Under the pieces are notes generated by a model. That model ran no database searches, was not told where the DNA came from, and saw only the letters and a program-made list of their open reading frames with translations. The position numbers and the translations under genes are program-made. A stretch of DNA of 64,000 bases, taken from assembly GCA_963721585.1 (NCBI GenBank), contig CAVRJN010000004.1:62001-126000 (forward strand), given 5' to 3'. This DNA comes from Bog-473 sp963721585 (GTDB taxonomy: Bacteria; Actinomycetota; Acidimicrobiia; Acidimicrobiales; RAAP-2). This document shows, piece after piece, positions 26,777 to 34,729 of the stretch (the stretch's first letter is position 1; the number at the start of each line of letters is the position of its first letter).

Positions 26777-27655
26777 TCACGCCGGGAACACGCCGGTTTC
26801 CGCTGCCTGCGTGCTGAGGATCTCCTTATGGGAAGCCGCGATCGCCAGCACGATCCCGGGCGCCCAGGCGATGACGGCCAGGCAGGCGAGCGCCGCCGGG
26901 ACGGAGAGAACGAGGGCCGCTCCCGTCGAGAACAGGGCGACGCCGCCGGCTCCGGAGCTCAGGAGACCGGCCAAAAGCAGGGCGATCCACCAGTGCAGCA
27001 CCCGGGGCCGGTGCGGGTGCTCGGGCGGGAGGCAGTCCCGCACGGCCAGGTAGGGCATCCACAGGTTGACGACCGGCACGAACCAGCACCCGACACCCCA
27101 GGCCGGCGAGAGTCGGGACGGGATGCCCAGGGCACGCCCGGCTGACGCCGCCTTGTGCTGCCAGATGCAGGCGAAGACCACCGCGGCCACCGCGACCAGA
27201 CCGACAACGAGGCCGATGGGCGTGAACGAGTTGCTCGTCGCGTGGTACTGCGGCGGCGTGATGCCGCGCTGCGCGTCGTCCCAGTCGATCCGGAACTGGT
27301 GTCCCGCCGACCGCAGTTGGTCCGCGTTCACGCGCTGGAGGAGGAGCGTCACGAGGTAGTACACGCCCGGTATTGCCACGGCGAAGCGTGCCACCGGCAC
27401 CATGCCGCGCTCGTCGTCCACCCGTTGCGCCGTGGTGAAGGTGTTGAGGCGCTCCGACGCCACGGCCCACGGCGCAATTTGGGAGGCGGGTCCCTGCGGC
27501 GCGGCCGCTCCCGTCCACGGAGGCGGCGGGGGATGCTGGGGCAGCACGGTGGCCTCCGACCAGGAGTAGCCGTCCCACCAGCGCTGGCCCGGCCCGCCGG
27601 CGGGGTCGGCGTACCATCCCGGGGGCGCACCGGGATAGCCGCTGTGGTCGCTCAC
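26777..27655 (-). CDS. DUF2510 / DUF4328 membrane protein
   Basis: The 292-aa product begins with a DUF2510 motif (GWYADPAGGPGQRWWDGYSW, residues 13-32) and a Pro-rich linker. A DUF4328 membrane domain follows with about six helices, including SPAWGVGCWFVPVVNLWMPY near residue 185. Both domains are common in actinobacteria and of unknown function. GTG 27655 lies 6 bases after GAGAAT, a possible weak -10 box, suggesting leaderless expression. The gene stands between the pst cluster and a minus-strand LLM gene, without clear functional link. Confidence 0.8.
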   Translation of the reverse strand: MSDHSGYPGAPPGWYADPAGGPGQRWWDGYSWSEATVLPQHPPPPPWTGAAAPQGPASQIAPWAVASERLNTFTTAQRVDDERGMVPVARFAVAIPGVYYLVTLLLQRVNADQLRSAGHQFRIDWDDAQRGITPPQYHATSNSFTPIGLVVGLVAVAAVVFACIWQHKAASAGRALGIPSRLSPAWGVGCWFVPVVNLWMPYLAVRDCLPPEHPHRPRVLHWWIALLLAGLLSSGAGGVALFSTGAALVLSVPAALACLAVIAWAPGIVLAIAASHKEILSTQAAETGVFPA

Positions 27656-27701
27656 CCGCCCATTCTCTCAAAGCCAGGGGGTGGATCCGGACAGGCCCGA
27701 C

Positions 27702-28562
27702 TTACAGCAGGATTTCGGCCATCTCCTCCAGCGCGGCGATGTGCGCGTCGGTGTCGGCCAGGTCCGAGTGCATCGTGTTGAGCGAAAGGTGTGTCGCTCC
27801 CGCCGCCCGCCAGCGCCGGGCGTGCTCGGCGATCCTTTCGTGGTCGCGCACGGAGTATTCGAGCCTGCCCTCGAATTCGAAGTTCGACAGGTCGCGCCCG
27901 GCCTCCGCTGCCCCCTCGTGGATGTGCTCGAGCGCGGCGTCGAGGCCACCGCCGGGCCGGACCATGGGGAACCAGCCGTCGGCGATGCGTCCGACCCGGC
28001 GCAGCGCGGCCGGGGCGTGGCCGCCGATCCAGATGGGGATCGGTCGCTGCACCGGCAGCGGGGCCAGCCCCGACGCCCGGATGTGGTGGTAGCGGCCGTC
28101 GACGGTGACGCTCCGCTCGGTCCACAGGGCGCGCAGCACGGCGACCTGCTCCTCCAGAATGCCGGTCCGCTCCTCGAACGGGACGCCGAGCGCGTCGTAT
28201 TCGAGCTTGTTCCAGCCGATGCCCAGTCCGAGCCGGAAGCGTCCCCCACAGAGGAGATCGACCTCGGCCGCCTGCTTGGCCAGCAGCGCAGTCTGGCGTT
28301 GCGGCCCGATGAGGATGGAGGTGGCGAAGGCGAGGTCGGTGCACCCGGCGAGATACGCGAACATCGTCAGCGGTTCGCGGAAGGTGTTGTCGATGGTGTA
28401 CGGGCCGCCGATGTCGCCGTGCACCTCGATGTCACCACCGAGGACGTGATCGTACGCAGCGAGGTGGCGGTAGCCCAGGTCCGCGACGGCCTGCCCGAGC
28501 GCGCGCACCGCGCCGTGGTCACCGCCCACCTCGGTCTGGGGAAAGATCACACCGATATCCAT
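27702..28562 (-). CDS. LLM-class (F420-type) oxidoreductase
   Basis: The 286-aa protein is a luciferase-like monooxygenase TIM barrel with F420-dependent features: MDIGVIFPQTE at the start, AAYDHVLGG near 35, LLCGGRFRLGLGIGWN near 103-118 and PIPIWIGGHAPAALRR near 170. Such enzymes use reduced F420 (or FMN) to reduce or oxygenate small molecules. ATG 28562 fits the family start. The gene is divergent from a second LLM gene; the two starts are 85 bases apart and could share control. Cofactor assignment rests on family resemblance. Confidence 0.85.
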   Translation of the reverse strand: MDIGVIFPQTEVGGDHGAVRALGQAVADLGYRHLAAYDHVLGGDIEVHGDIGGPYTIDNTFREPLTMFAYLAGCTDLAFATSILIGPQRQTALLAKQAAEVDLLCGGRFRLGLGIGWNKLEYDALGVPFEERTGILEEQVAVLRALWTERSVTVDGRYHHIRASGLAPLPVQRPIPIWIGGHAPAALRRVGRIADGWFPMVRPGGGLDAALEHIHEGAAEAGRDLSNFEFEGRLEYSVRDHERIAEHARRWRAAGATHLSLNTMHSDLADTDAHIAALEEMAEILL

Positions 28563-28635
28563 GTGGCCAGTCTGCCCCGTGCCGCCGCGGCGCCGCCGCG
28601 CGACGGCGGCCCGGCCCGGCTGGGGACGCCCCCGG

Positions 28636-28641
28636 TAACGT
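28636..28641 (+). promoter_or_regulatory. -10 box of a leaderless transcript (LLM gene)
   Basis: TAACGT at 28636-28641 is exactly 6 bases before ATG 28648 and there is no ribosome site, which predicts a leaderless mRNA. Confidence 0.6.
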
Positions 28642-28647
28642 GCACCC

Positions 28648-29577
28648 ATGAAACTCCGCATCTTCGTGGAGCCCCAACAGGGCGCCTCCTACGACCAGCA
28701 GGTGAGGATGGCACAGGCCGCCGAATCCGCCGGCTTCGACGCGTTCTTCCGCTCCGACCACTTCCTGGCCATGGGTGGCGACGGCCTGCCCGGGCCCACC
28801 GATGCATGGCTGACCCTGGCCGGCATTGCGCGCGAGACCGACCGCATCCGTCTGGGCACCATGGTGACCTCGGCGACGTTCCGCTTGCCGGGTCTGCTCG
28901 CCGTCCAGGTGGCGCAGGTGGACGACATGAGCGGCGGGCGCGCCGAGCTCGGGCTCGGTGCCGGCTGGTACGACGCCGAGCACACCGCCCACGGCGTGCC
29001 CTTCCAGTCGGTCGCCGAGCGCTTCGAGCGGCTGGAGGAGCAGCTCGCCATCCTCACGGGATTCTGGGACACGCCCGTCGGGCAGACGTTCGACTTCGAC
29101 GGGCGGCACTATCAATTAAAGGACAGCCCGGGCCTGCCCAAGCCCGTGCAGCAGCCCCATCCCCCTCTCATCGTCGGGGGAGGAGGGCCCAAGCGGACGC
29201 CCCGCCTCGCCGCCACCTTCGCCGACGAGTTCAACCTGCCGTTCTCCTCCGTCGCCGACACCGAAGCGCAGTTCGCCCGGGTGCGTGCCGCCTGCGTGGA
29301 GAGGGGGCGTGATCCCGGCACGCTGCGGCTGTCCGCCGCCCAGACCGTGTGCTGCGGTGCCGACGATGCCGAGGTCGAGCGCCGCGCCGCCAACATCGGC
29401 CGCAAGGCGGATGAGCTCCGCGCCAACGGCGTCGCCGGCACTCCCGACGAGGTGGTGGCGCGGCTCGAGCAGTTCGCCGGCGTCGGCGCCGGGTCCATCT
29501 ATCTCCAGGTGCTCGATCTCGATGACCTGGACCACATCGAGCTCCTCTCCGAAGAAGTGCTCCCCCGGGTCGCCTGA
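28648..29577 (+). CDS. LLM-class F420-dependent oxidoreductase
   Basis: The 309-aa protein has the LLM barrel sequence KLRIFVEPQQGASYDQQV at the start, FFRSDHFLAMGG near 33-44, ELGLGAGWYDAEH near 101-113 and PPLIVGGGGPKRTPRLAA near 175. It belongs to the F420-dependent subgroup by these motifs. It has a leaderless start at ATG 28648. A TTA leucine codon is at 29116-29118, the only in-frame TTA I noticed in this window. It is divergent from the first LLM gene and precedes the aldehyde dehydrogenase gene by 141 bases. Confidence 0.88.
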   Translation: MKLRIFVEPQQGASYDQQVRMAQAAESAGFDAFFRSDHFLAMGGDGLPGPTDAWLTLAGIARETDRIRLGTMVTSATFRLPGLLAVQVAQVDDMSGGRAELGLGAGWYDAEHTAHGVPFQSVAERFERLEEQLAILTGFWDTPVGQTFDFDGRHYQLKDSPGLPKPVQQPHPPLIVGGGGPKRTPRLAATFADEFNLPFSSVADTEAQFARVRAACVERGRDPGTLRLSAAQTVCCGADDAEVERRAANIGRKADELRANGVAGTPDEVVARLEQFAGVGAGSIYLQVLDLDDLDHIELLSEEVLPRVA

Positions 29578-29718
29578 CCAGGGGGACCGCCCGCACCGGA
29601 CCACGGGACCCGTGCGCCGATCGGCCCGGCGGGTTGCTCGGTACGCTGCTGGAGGCCGGGGAGGCAATTCCTGATCCGCTCCGGCGGTGGAGAGCGGCGC
29701 AACGGGGAGGGTACAGAC

Positions 29719-31491
29719 ATGACCATCACGAGCCGGGGTGCAGTGGCCCCGACCGGTGATCGGGCAACGACGGGAAACGCCGCGTCGGCGGCACGAGCCG
29801 AAGCGGTCGATACACAGGGGCTGAGTGCGATCGTCGACGAGGTCGCCGACAGTGCCGCTTCGTGGGCCCGGACCGATGCCGCGGCCCGCGCCGATCTCCT
29901 GCAGCAGGTCGTCACCGATACCATGGCGGTCCAGGACGAGTGGCTGGCGGCCGCGTGCGCAGCCAAGGGATTGCGGCCGGGCACGACCGAGGCGGGTGAG
30001 GAGCTGTTCAGCGGCATCGGGACGTTCGTCCGCATGGCGCGCCTGCTGCGCGACGCCCTGCTCGACATCGCCAAGGACGGCAAACCCGCGTTCGCGGGGC
30101 CGGTGCGGGCGGCGGCGGACGGCAGGCTTCGAGTCAAGGTCTTCCCGTCCGGGGCGTTCGACAGGATCACGTTCCCCCAGACGACCGCCGAAATCTGGAT
30201 GCAGCCCGGGGTCACCCGGGAAAGCCTCGTCCCCGGGCAGGCCGCGGCCTACGCCGACCCCGTGGCCCACGCCGGCACGGCGCTCGTCCTGGCCGCCGGC
30301 AACGTGGCGTCACTCGGGCCGCGCGATGTCCTCTCGAAGCTCTTCGTCGAGGGCAAGGTCGTGGTGATGAAGTCCAACCCGGTCAACGACTACCTGGTCC
30401 CGTACTGGAGCCGGGCGCTGGCGGTGTTGATCGACGCCGGCGTGCTGCGCATCGTCGACGGCGACGCCGCGGTCGGGCAGTACCTGACCGGGCACTCCCG
30501 CATCGACGAGGTGCACATCACGGGCTCTGACAAGACCTACGACGCCGTCGTCTTCGGCACCGGCCCCGAGGGCGCACGCCGCAAGGAAGCGGACGAGCCC
30601 GCACTGCACAAGCCGGTGACCGCCGAGCTGGGCAACGTCTCACCGGTCATCGTGGTGCCGGGCAAGTGGTCGGCCCCCGAGCTGCTCTACCAGGCCGAGC
30701 ACGTCGCCACCATGTTGGTCAACAACGCCGGCTTCAACTGCGTCTCGGCCCGCCTCGTGGTCACGCACGCCGACTGGCCCCAGCGCGAGGCGTTCCTCGG
30801 TGCGCTGACCCAGACCCTGGTCGGTCTCACCCCGCGTCGGGCCTTCTACCCCGGCGCCGGCGACCGGCGCGACGCCTTCGTGGCCGCCCATCCCGATGCC
30901 GAGGAATACGGCGGCGGGCCGGACGACGCGCTGCCCTGGACGTTCATCCGGGGTGTTCCCCCGGGCCACACCGGAGACATCTGCTTCAACGTGGAGTCGT
31001 TCTTCGGGCAGGTGGCCGAGACGGCTCTTCCCGCCCCCTCGGCGGCGGCATTCGTCGACGCCGCCACCGCCTTCTGCAACGACGTCGTCTGGGGCACCTT
31101 GGGTGCCACCATCATCGTCAGTCCGGCCTCTCTCAAAGACGAGGCCGTGGCCGAGAGCGTCGAGCGGGCCGTGGCCGATCTGCGCTACGGCTCAATCGGG
31201 GTGAATCTCTGGCACGCGCTGTCGTTCGCCATGGGTTCGACCACGTGGGGGGCCTACCCGGGCCATCAACGTACCGACATTCAGTCGGGGACCGGCGTCG
31301 TGGGCAACGCGGCGATGTTCGACCGCCCGCAGAAGTCGGTCGTGCGCGGACCCTTCCGGGCCCGGCCGAAGCCTCCGTGGTTTGCGACCGCAGCCGATTC
31401 CTATGACGTCATGCGCCGGTTCGTGGGTTTCGAGGCCGAACCGTCCGCCGCGAAGATCCCCGGTCTGCTGCTCGCAGCGATGCGGAGCTGA
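29719..31491 (+). CDS. Aldehyde dehydrogenase superfamily protein
   Basis: The 590-aa protein is longer than typical ALDHs (about 480-500 aa). It has a Ser/Ala-rich N-terminal extension, the nucleotide-binding ELGNVSPVIV segment near residue 307, and NNAGFNCVSARLVV near 335 with Cys342 as the probable catalytic thiol. A further conserved block SIGVNLWHAL lies near 490. The start is fixed by GGGAGGG upstream of ATG 29719. It should oxidise an aldehyde with NAD(P); divergence from standard ALDHs makes the substrate uncertain. It converges on the zinc-ribbon membrane gene, whose stop is 6 bases away. Confidence 0.85.
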   Translation: MTITSRGAVAPTGDRATTGNAASAARAEAVDTQGLSAIVDEVADSAASWARTDAAARADLLQQVVTDTMAVQDEWLAAACAAKGLRPGTTEAGEELFSGIGTFVRMARLLRDALLDIAKDGKPAFAGPVRAAADGRLRVKVFPSGAFDRITFPQTTAEIWMQPGVTRESLVPGQAAAYADPVAHAGTALVLAAGNVASLGPRDVLSKLFVEGKVVVMKSNPVNDYLVPYWSRALAVLIDAGVLRIVDGDAAVGQYLTGHSRIDEVHITGSDKTYDAVVFGTGPEGARRKEADEPALHKPVTAELGNVSPVIVVPGKWSAPELLYQAEHVATMLVNNAGFNCVSARLVVTHADWPQREAFLGALTQTLVGLTPRRAFYPGAGDRRDAFVAAHPDAEEYGGGPDDALPWTFIRGVPPGHTGDICFNVESFFGQVAETALPAPSAAAFVDAATAFCNDVVWGTLGATIIVSPASLKDEAVAESVERAVADLRYGSIGVNLWHALSFAMGSTTWGAYPGHQRTDIQSGTGVVGNAAMFDRPQKSVVRGPFRARPKPPWFATAADSYDVMRRFVGFEAEPSAAKIPGLLLAAMRS

Positions 31492-31496
31492 ACCGG

Positions 31497-32084
31497 CTAG
31501 TTCGCTGCCCCTGTCCGCTGGCGGAGTTGGGGAATGGCGTACGGCGCCGCAGCGACGATCGCCGCAAAGAGGCCCAGGAAGGCCCCGAACTCCCAGCCGA
31601 CGCCCGAGCCGCCGGGCTTGAAGATGAAGGCCAGGAACACGACGACGAGGTTGACCAACGTCGCCACCATCATCGTCGTGAGGTGCGGGAGGTTGAGACC
31701 GCCCGGCAGCTCGTCCCACCCCGCGCACAGCACGAGGTAGGCGACGATCAGGATGCAGATGATCATCACCAGGTAGAGGTACCCGTGGGCCGAGACACCG
31801 CTTGCCGTCACGCTGATGCCGATGACGGTGATGCCGAACCAGGCCAAGAACAACGAAATGAACAGCACGATCGTGGCCACTCCGGAAATCCGGTCAGCCA
31901 GCGACCAGCGGGCGGCTTCGAACTTGTAGGCCGGCATGGTGGACGCGCCCGATGCCGCCCCGACCGGCGCTGCGGGCGCCGTCGGGGCGCTCGTCGAATT
32001 GCCGCTCAGAGCGGTTCCGCAATTCGGACAGAAGCCGGCATCGTCGGAGGCTTCGCTCTGACACTGGGGGCAGCTCTGGGGCAT
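31497..32084 (-). CDS. Zinc-ribbon membrane protein
   Basis: The 195-aa protein starts with a zinc ribbon of two CxxC pairs (CPQC and CPNC, residues 5-22), followed by an Ala/Pro-rich linker and four membrane helices. No enzyme motif is visible. Zinc-ribbon membrane proteins of this layout are common in actinobacteria and uncharacterised. The start at ATG 32084 is the only plausible one. The 155 bases upstream separate it from the lipoprotein gene on the same strand. Confidence 0.75.
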   Translation of the reverse strand: MPQSCPQCQSEASDDAGFCPNCGTALSGNSTSAPTAPAAPVGAASGASTMPAYKFEAARWSLADRISGVATIVLFISLFLAWFGITVIGISVTASGVSAHGYLYLVMIICILIVAYLVLCAGWDELPGGLNLPHLTTMMVATLVNLVVVFLAFIFKPGGSGVGWEFGAFLGLFAAIVAAAPYAIPQLRQRTGAAN

Positions 32085-32239
32085 GACGGTCCTCCATCTC
32101 TCAGGCGAAGGGAGTCCGCGTACCCCCGCACGCTTCCAGGTCGAGCTCGTTGTCGTCGAGCCGTTCCGGGTCTTGAGTCTACGGGGGTGTCACCTCGCTG
32201 ACCAGGGACCCTTCCTCGGACGGACTTCCGGCGGTCCGA

Positions 32240-33457
32240 CTACGTCCGGTGGGTGGGCCGCGGCGGGTGGAGGAGCGTGAGCCTGGCCACGGTGTCCCCC
32301 CCGACGGCGAGGCATCCAGAGGCAGACGGGCAGGCCACCGCGGTCAGGGTGATGGGGACGTACGACGTCGGAGAGCTCCGGAAGGTGAGCCCGGCATCAG
32401 TGCTCTCTGCGACGCCACCGGTGCCCACGGCAGGGGAGCCCACCCAGGTCGTGCCCACCATGGCGCACTGCACGTCCGACGGGCAGGCCAGCCCGTAGAC
32501 GTCGTCGACGGGCGGCGTGCCGCTCGACGGCACCCACGTGTGCCCCCCGTCCGTGCTGTGGAGCAGCTCGCCCTTGGCCGGGACCACGTCGCTGACCGTG
32601 GTCCCGGTCGTGCCGGCGGCGAGGCAGTTCGAAGCGGAGATGCAGGCCGTGCTCTGTAGCACGCCGGTCCCCGCGGGCACCGACGCCAAGGCCCACGTCT
32701 GTCCTCCGTCCGCGCTCACCGCGACTGCTCCTTGCCCGTGGCCGTTGGTCGTGGGGACGTAGCCCGCGTCAATGCAGGTGCCGCCCGCGATGCACGTGAT
32801 GTCGTCCCCGGGCAGGAACCCTGGCGGGAGGTCACCCTCTTGTTGCCAGCTCTGACCGAAGTCGGCAGTGTGGGCGGACCACGTCGAGGTGCCGTCGCTC
32901 ACAACGGCGGTGCAGTCCACGGGGCTCGCGCAGGTCACGCTCGAAACGACGAGAGCATTCTGCGGAGATACCGCGGCGGACCACGTCGCGCCGGCGTCGC
33001 TGGTCGTGATGACGACGCCACTGCCCGGCAGCGATGCGCCGTTGGAGCCGACCGCCATGCACTCGGTCGCGGTGGGGCAGGAGACGCCACTCAGCTGGGG
33101 GGTGCTTCCTCCCGCCACGTGCTGTGCCTTCCAGGTGTGGCCGCCGTTGGTGGTGGCGTCGATCACGGTGGCGCTGCTCGAGGGGGAGGCATTGGGCCCG
33201 GCGATGCCCACGGCCCAACAGCGCCGAGCCGTGGCACACGACAGCGCCCCCAGCTCGCTCGTCCCGCTCGGAGCCGGTTGACCCGTCACGAGGCTGGTGC
33301 CCTTGGACTCGCCGAGGACGCGCGTCACCTTTGTCGAACCCGGGTGTCCGGAGAACGCGCAGCTCGACGCTGTGAGAGCCACGGCGCCGAGAACCAGGAA
33401 CAGGCCACCACTGCGTCGCCGGACACGCCTGTGGTGAAACACGGGTCGTGGAAGCAC
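32240..33457 (-). CDS. Putative lipoprotein with BNR/sialidase-type repeats
   Basis: The 405-aa product has a basic N-terminus, a hydrophobic core (LFLVLGAVALTA) and a lipobox-like TASSC near residues 29-33. Repeated motifs GGHTW, AGATW, GGQTW and GGHTW recur through the rest, each in a SxDxGxTW-type Asp box typical of BNR beta-propellers, alternating with Cys-containing SCxxxxxC stretches that probably form disulfides. These proteins bind or cleave glycans, or are structural; catalytic residues of sialidases are not evident. It is divergent from the MarP-like protease gene. Confidence 0.8.
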   Translation of the reverse strand: MLPRPVFHHRRVRRRSGGLFLVLGAVALTASSCAFSGHPGSTKVTRVLGESKGTSLVTGQPAPSGTSELGALSCATARRCWAVGIAGPNASPSSSATVIDATTNGGHTWKAQHVAGGSTPQLSGVSCPTATECMAVGSNGASLPGSGVVITTSDAGATWSAAVSPQNALVVSSVTCASPVDCTAVVSDGTSTWSAHTADFGQSWQQEGDLPPGFLPGDDITCIAGGTCIDAGYVPTTNGHGQGAVAVSADGGQTWALASVPAGTGVLQSTACISASNCLAAGTTGTTVSDVVPAKGELLHSTDGGHTWVPSSGTPPVDDVYGLACPSDVQCAMVGTTWVGSPAVGTGGVAESTDAGLTFRSSPTSYVPITLTAVACPSASGCLAVGGDTVARLTLLHPPRPTHRT

Positions 33458-33507
33458 GGCACAACGACACTAGCGGTGGGGGCCGCATTTCTCGGGGCAC
33501 CGTTCGC

Positions 33508-33513
33508 TACCCT
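33508..33513 (+). promoter_or_regulatory. -10 box of a leaderless transcript (MarP-like gene)
   Basis: TACCCT at 33508-33513 lies 7 bases before GTG 33521 and no ribosome site is present. It supports that start. Confidence 0.55.
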
Positions 33514-33520
33514 CGCAGCG

Positions 33521-34708
33521 GTGGATTGGGTCGACGTGCTGATCATCGGGCTGATGCTGCTGGCCGCCGTCCACGGCCTCCGGCTCGGGGCCCTCGTCCA
33601 GCTACTGACTTTCGGCGGGTTCTTTCTGGGGTTCTTCCTCGGTACCAAAGTCTGGGTATCGCTCCTGAGCAGCGGGCCCACCGAGGATGTCACCCGTTCT
33701 GTCCTCGTGGTGTCGCTGGTCCTGTTCACCGCATGTGCCCTGGGGTACGCCGGCCGCGTCATCGGCACCTGGAGCAATGCCACCGTGCGCCGGCATCACC
33801 TGGGCAGCGTCGATGCCGCCCTTGGTGTGGGGGTGGCCGTCCTGGCGGTCCTGCTCTCCGTCTGGATCGTGGCCGCCGTGATTCTGTCCCCCAACAGCCG
33901 ATTCACGTCGCTCGACGCCGCGGTTGCCCGTTCGGACATCCTCCATTCCATCGACGGAGTCCTGCCCCGGGCACCCTCCATCTTCAACGACCTGCAGACC
34001 TTCCTGAACGACCAGGGCTTCCCTCAGGTGTTCTCGACGCTCACCCCGCCCTCGACCCCTTCGGTCTCGACACCGACCGATGCCCAGACGAGGGCCCTCG
34101 CCGATCCGGCCGTCTTCTCGACGGTCAAGGTTCTCGGCACGGCGTGCAGCAGCGAGCAGGAGGGTTCCGGCTTCGTGGTCGGTCCGGGGCTGGTGGCCAC
34201 CAATGCCCATGTCGTCGCAGGCGAGGGCAGCGGCAACACGCAGGTGTTGCTCGGGAACGACGCGTACGCCGCCACACCGGTGCTGTTCGACCCCGACTTC
34301 GACCTGGCGGTGCTCCGGACCGACGCCCCCCTCGGTCCTGCGCTCGCCATCAGCCCGAACCTGGTCGCCCGAGGCACACAGGCGGCGGTCCTCGGGTTTC
34401 CCGAGGACGGTGGCCTGACGATCGGTGCCGCCGGCGTAACGGAGGAGGTCACCGCGATCGGCAAGGACATCTACAACAGCGGGTCGGTCACGAGGGGCGT
34501 CTACGCCCTCGATGCCAACGTGGAGCCGGGCAATTCGGGCGGTCCGCTGCTCGGTCCGGGGGGGCAGGTCATCGGTGTCGTCTTCTCGCGTTCCACCGTC
34601 TACCAGGACGTCGGCTACGCCCTCACGTCGCCCGGAGTCCTGTCTCGGGTGGAGGAAGCCGAGCGGCACCACTCGGCGGTCGGAACCGGACCGTGCATCT
34701 CGGGCTGA
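33521..34708 (+). CDS. MarP-like membrane-anchored serine protease (CvpA plus trypsin-like domain)
   Basis: The 395-aa protein has four N-terminal membrane helices of the CvpA type (residues about 3-125) and a C-terminal chymotrypsin-fold protease. The catalytic triad can be read: His230 in VATNAHVVAG, Asp261 in FDLAVLRT, Ser339 in GNSGGPL. In Mycobacterium tuberculosis MarP protects against acid and oxidative stress. The open frame extends far upstream, but GTG 33521 matches the family start and has a -10 box 7 bases before it. It is followed 22 bases later by the GH15 gene. Confidence 0.88.
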   Translation: MDWVDVLIIGLMLLAAVHGLRLGALVQLLTFGGFFLGFFLGTKVWVSLLSSGPTEDVTRSVLVVSLVLFTACALGYAGRVIGTWSNATVRRHHLGSVDAALGVGVAVLAVLLSVWIVAAVILSPNSRFTSLDAAVARSDILHSIDGVLPRAPSIFNDLQTFLNDQGFPQVFSTLTPPSTPSVSTPTDAQTRALADPAVFSTVKVLGTACSSEQEGSGFVVGPGLVATNAHVVAGEGSGNTQVLLGNDAYAATPVLFDPDFDLAVLRTDAPLGPALAISPNLVARGTQAAVLGFPEDGGLTIGAAGVTEEVTAIGKDIYNSGSVTRGVYALDANVEPGNSGGPLLGPGGQVIGVVFSRSTVYQDVGYALTSPGVLSRVEEAERHHSAVGTGPCISG

Positions 34709-34729
34709 ACGGTCCGCAAGAATGAGCCC

